From a bacterium (lineage in GTDB: Bacteria; Desulfobacterota; UBA8473), in the NCBI GenBank assembly GCA_009773075.1, contig WOUX01000125.1, positions 1-7,440 of the forward strand: DNA of 7,440 bases, read 5' to 3'. Position 1 is the stretch's first letter, and each line of letters starts with the position of its first letter. This document shows, one piece after another, positions 5,558-7,440 of the stretch. A program made the position numbers and the translations under genes. A model generated the notes under the pieces. It saw only the letters and a list, made by a program, of their open reading frames with translations. It was not told the origin of the DNA and made no database searches.

Positions 5558-7075
5558 TCATAGGGGAATATTGCCGTGTTTGCGATCGGGTTTTCCCATT
5601 TTCTTACCCTCCAGGAATTGCAGACTACGGATGATCCGGTGGCGGGTATCACGGGGGAAGATCACATCATCTATATAACCTCTTTGGGCAGACAGGAAAG
5701 GATTGGCAAAGGTTTTACGGTATTGTTCTGTCTTTTGTGCCAGAGTGCCCTCAGGATCAGAAGAGGACTTGATCTCTTTGCCGTAAATGATTTCAGATGC
5801 CCCCTTGGGACCCAATACAGCGATCTCTGCTGTGGGCCAGGCATAATTAATGTCGCAACGGATATGTTTGGAGTTCATTACCACATATGCCCCACCATAA
5901 GCCTTGCGCACTATTACCGTAATGCGCGGCACGGTGGCCTCGATAAAGGCATATAGAAGCTTGGCCCCATGGCGGATGATCCCCCCATGTTCTTGCTCGG
6001 GTCCAGGCATAAAACCTGGCACATCCACCAGGCAGATCAAAGGGATATTAAAGGCATCACAAAACCGGACAAATCGAGCAGCCTTTGTGGATGCATTGCT
6101 ATCCAGTGCCCCTGCAAGAACAGCCGGTTGGTTGGCTACCAGTCCAATGGTCTGTCCTCCCAGACGTCCAAATCCACAGATAATATTTCGGGCATAGTGG
6201 GCATGTATCTCCAGGAATTCGGCACCATCCAGAATGCTGTGGATGAGCACTTTCATGTCATAGGTCTGGTTGGGATTGGGAGGAATCAGATAGTCAAGAG
6301 CAGGGTCGGTACGTTCCACCGGATCCCTGAGATCCAGGAAAGGTGCTGTTTGACGGTTATTGGAAGGAAGGTGGTTAATCAATTGCCTGACTTCCCGGAG
6401 ACAGAGGATATCGTTGGGCATCACAAAATGGGCCACCCCGCTCTTCTCGCCATGAATCTGTGCACCCCCCAGGTCATCAAAACTGATATCATGATGGATG
6501 ACCGTTTTTACCACATTAGGGCCAGTCACAAACATGTACGAAGAGTTCTCTACCATAAAGGTAAAGTAAGGCCCCATAATACAGGATATTTGAGGAACCA
6601 CCCCACTGGCATGAACATTACGATTAAAAATCTCCCCATAGGCAGCCAGGGCATCCACCCCTTCCTGGATACGTGCTCCGCCAGAGTCATTAAGTCCCAC
6701 GATAGGGGAACCTACTCTGACCGCATGGTCCATGACTTTGCTGATCTTTTGAGAATGGGCTTCCCCCAGGGATCCTCCAATAACGGTAAAATCCTGGCTG
6801 AAAATAAATATTTCCCGACCGTCAATAGTGCCGTGGCCGGTAATCACTCCATCGCCCGGATATTTGTGTTCTCCACCCAAAAAACTTTCCCTGCCGGTCT
6901 TTAAGATATCAAATTCTTCAAAAGAACCTTCATCCAATAAAAGTTCAATACGTTCCCTGGCAGTAAGTTTCCCTTTGCGGTGCTGATCTTCGATACGATC
7001 ACTCCCACCACCCAGCAAGGCGTCATCCCTCATATTCTTAAGAGCCGAGAGATTGTCATACACTGGCCAATCCAT
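5558..7075 (-). CDS. Acyl-CoA carboxylase carboxyltransferase (beta) subunit, PccB/MmdA family, with internal deletion
   Basis: This 505-residue protein would transfer carboxyl from biotin to an acyl-CoA such as propionyl-CoA; the family also includes methylmalonyl-CoA decarboxylase alpha. Clear landmarks are GKLTARERIELLLD (35-48), LNDSGGARIQEG (128-139), LVDVPGFMPG (349-358), GGIIRHGAKLLYA (364-376), RKAYGGAY (390-397), NYAWPTAEIAV (410-420) and the terminal KHGNIPL. The second oxyanion-hole pair, Gly395-Ala396, is present. The first is not: the family's MGPCAGGAVYSPAxTDFxFMV appears as MGPYFTFMV at 167-175, about 12 residues short. Residue 398 is Val where propionyl-CoA carboxylases have Asp. 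ATG at 7075 has AGGGGG 8 nt upstream. It is the first gene of the operon, 6 nt before the alpha gene. Family membership is certain; catalytic competence is doubtful. Confidence 0.94.
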   Translation of the reverse strand: MDWPVYDNLSALKNMRDDALLGGGSDRIEDQHRKGKLTARERIELLLDEGSFEEFDILKTGRESFLGGEHKYPGDGVITGHGTIDGREIFIFSQDFTVIGGSLGEAHSQKISKVMDHAVRVGSPIVGLNDSGGARIQEGVDALAAYGEIFNRNVHASGVVPQISCIMGPYFTFMVENSSYMFVTGPNVVKTVIHHDISFDDLGGAQIHGEKSGVAHFVMPNDILCLREVRQLINHLPSNNRQTAPFLDLRDPVERTDPALDYLIPPNPNQTYDMKVLIHSILDGAEFLEIHAHYARNIICGFGRLGGQTIGLVANQPAVLAGALDSNASTKAARFVRFCDAFNIPLICLVDVPGFMPGPEQEHGGIIRHGAKLLYAFIEATVPRITVIVRKAYGGAYVVMNSKHIRCDINYAWPTAEIAVLGPKGASEIIYGKEIKSSSDPEGTLAQKTEQYRKTFANPFLSAQRGYIDDVIFPRDTRHRIIRSLQFLEGKKMGKPDRKHGNIPL

Positions 7076-7084
7076 GGATTTTAC

Positions 7085-7090
7085 CCCCTG
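7085..7090 (-). promoter_or_regulatory. Ribosome binding site of the carboxyltransferase gene
   Basis: AGGGGG on the minus strand, 8 nt before the ATG at 7075, supports this start (protein begins MDWPVYDNL). Confidence 0.6.
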
Positions 7091-7105
7091 TCAAGTATCT
7101 AAATT

Positions 7106-7133
7106 ATTATAGCCTCACTTATCTCTACTTCAA
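7106..7133 (-). promoter_or_regulatory. Sigma70-type promoter of the carboxylase operon
   Basis: On the minus strand TTGAAG (7133-7128) and a perfect TATAAT (7111-7106) are separated by 16 bp. The predicted start near 7099 gives a leader of about 24 nt before the ATG at 7075. It should drive the carboxyltransferase and alpha genes and perhaps htpX, as no strong terminator is seen between them. Confidence 0.68.
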
Positions 7134-7202
7134 TTTGATCTTTGCTGAGATTCCCCATCGATAGACCTTCAAGTGTTACTCAAATTTTCGAGCAAAACTC
7201 TG

Positions 7203-7248
7203 AAAGAGAAAAGCCCCCCTTCCATAATAAAAAACGAAAGGCAGGGGG
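7203..7248 (-). terminator. Rho-independent terminator, minus-strand orientation
   Basis: On the minus strand CCCCCT-G-CC (7248-7240) pairs with GG-A-AGGGGG (7223-7215) around a 16-nt loop with a single mismatch. GCTTTTCTCTTT follows directly. The plus-strand reading lacks a T-run, so the signal faces left. It would stop transcripts arriving from beyond the window before they reach the carboxylase promoter. No convincing minus-strand gene is visible between it and the window edge. Confidence 0.5.
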
Positions 7249-7297
7249 ATGGAAATATAGACACTTTTGAGAAAGAAAATACCTTAAAGGGGGGGAA

Positions 7298-7342
7298 ATG
7301 TCAAAGATTTTGTGTTTCTTATGGTTGAAAGAGAAGAATTAA
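7298..7342 (+). other. Possible 14-codon leader ORF with a good ribosome binding site
   Basis: AAGGGGG at 7287-7293, 4 nt before an ATG, would start MSKILCFLWLKEKN and then stop at 7340-7342. The frame overlaps the start of the next ORF (7321) in another phase. It could be a leader peptide, or the two frames could be one gene with a frameshift. Support is only the ribosome binding site, so this is tentative. Confidence 0.2.
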
Positions 7343-7440
7343 GACTTGTCCTCACAATAGATGGAGGCATGATAGTTTCCTCACGGAAAGGAGGCGCCAG
7401 ATGGGGGGAGTATACGGATAGCAAAATCAAATTGACACCA
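7321..7440 (+). CDS. Possible start of an unidentified gene, cut by the window edge
   Basis: Forty codons are open to the window end, beginning MVEREELRLVLTIDGG and continuing with a Gly/Lys/Arg-containing stretch. I do not recognise the protein. Its mix of charged and hydrophobic residues looks more protein-like than the antisense frame. The ATG at 7321 has no ribosome binding site; GTG at 7312 is an alternative in frame, also without one at good spacing, and the frame has a stop at 7285-7287. It would be divergent from the carboxylase operon. With so little sequence a chance ORF remains possible. Confidence 0.35.
   Translation, partial: MVEREELRLVLTIDGGMIVSSRKGGARWGEYTDSKIKLTP

Noticed and set aside
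5969..6904. A 311-codon plus-strand ORF opposite the carboxyltransferase gene
   Set aside because: It is antisense to a strongly conserved protein, its sequence resembles no family I know, and codon constraints on the real gene easily leave such open antisense frames.

Overview
The window looks like an ordinary chromosomal stretch of a bacterium of moderate GC. It has an IHF/HU-type DNA-binding protein, endonuclease III, an HtpX protease and a propionyl-CoA-carboxylase-type operon. Together with short dispersed-looking repeats, this would fit an anaerobic lineage such as Desulfobacterota or Nitrospirota. That assignment is an impression from protein style, not a demonstration.

Layout. Positions 1-1154 (+) hold the 3' part of an AAA+ ATPase/DUF4143 gene cut by the window edge at its Walker A motif. 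Positions 1155-1440 carry two hairpins, a short imperfect direct repeat and a very good sigma70-type promoter (TTGACT-17-TATAAA). This promoter serves a 91-aa HU/IHF gene (1441-1716). Endonuclease III (nth) follows at 1823-2497. Between nth and the convergent htpX lies a ~142-bp imperfect inverted repeat built from 'aggcacaaag' units. Its left arm runs into nth and encodes the last residues and stop codon of that gene.

On the minus strand from 7075 to 2631 there is an operon-like series: acyl-CoA carboxylase carboxyltransferase (7075-5558), a biotin carboxylase/BCCP alpha subunit (5551-3550), a tiny zinc-ribbon remnant (3553-3509) and htpX (3464-2631). A sigma70-like promoter (TTGAAG-16-TATAAT) precedes it and a minus-strand terminator-like hairpin insulates it from upstream. 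The carboxyltransferase and alpha subunit would together make a biotin-dependent acyl-CoA carboxylase (BC + BCCP + CT), probably acting on propionyl-CoA or a related acyl-CoA.

The main surprise is that this carboxylase operon appears damaged. The alpha subunit is split by a frameshift at the AEDP motif, best explained by loss of one copy of a short direct repeat. The carboxyltransferase lacks about 12 residues exactly where the family has the CAGGAVYSPA segment of the first oxyanion hole. It also carries Val at the specificity position that is Asp in propionyl-CoA carboxylases. The small zinc-ribbon frame that follows is also cut by a stop. Either the operon is decaying in this lineage or the assembly holds several small deletions. 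I see no CRISPR array, tRNA, rRNA, insertion sequence or clear new defence system.

The right edge (7260-7440) holds the possible start of a divergent plus-strand gene that I cannot identify.
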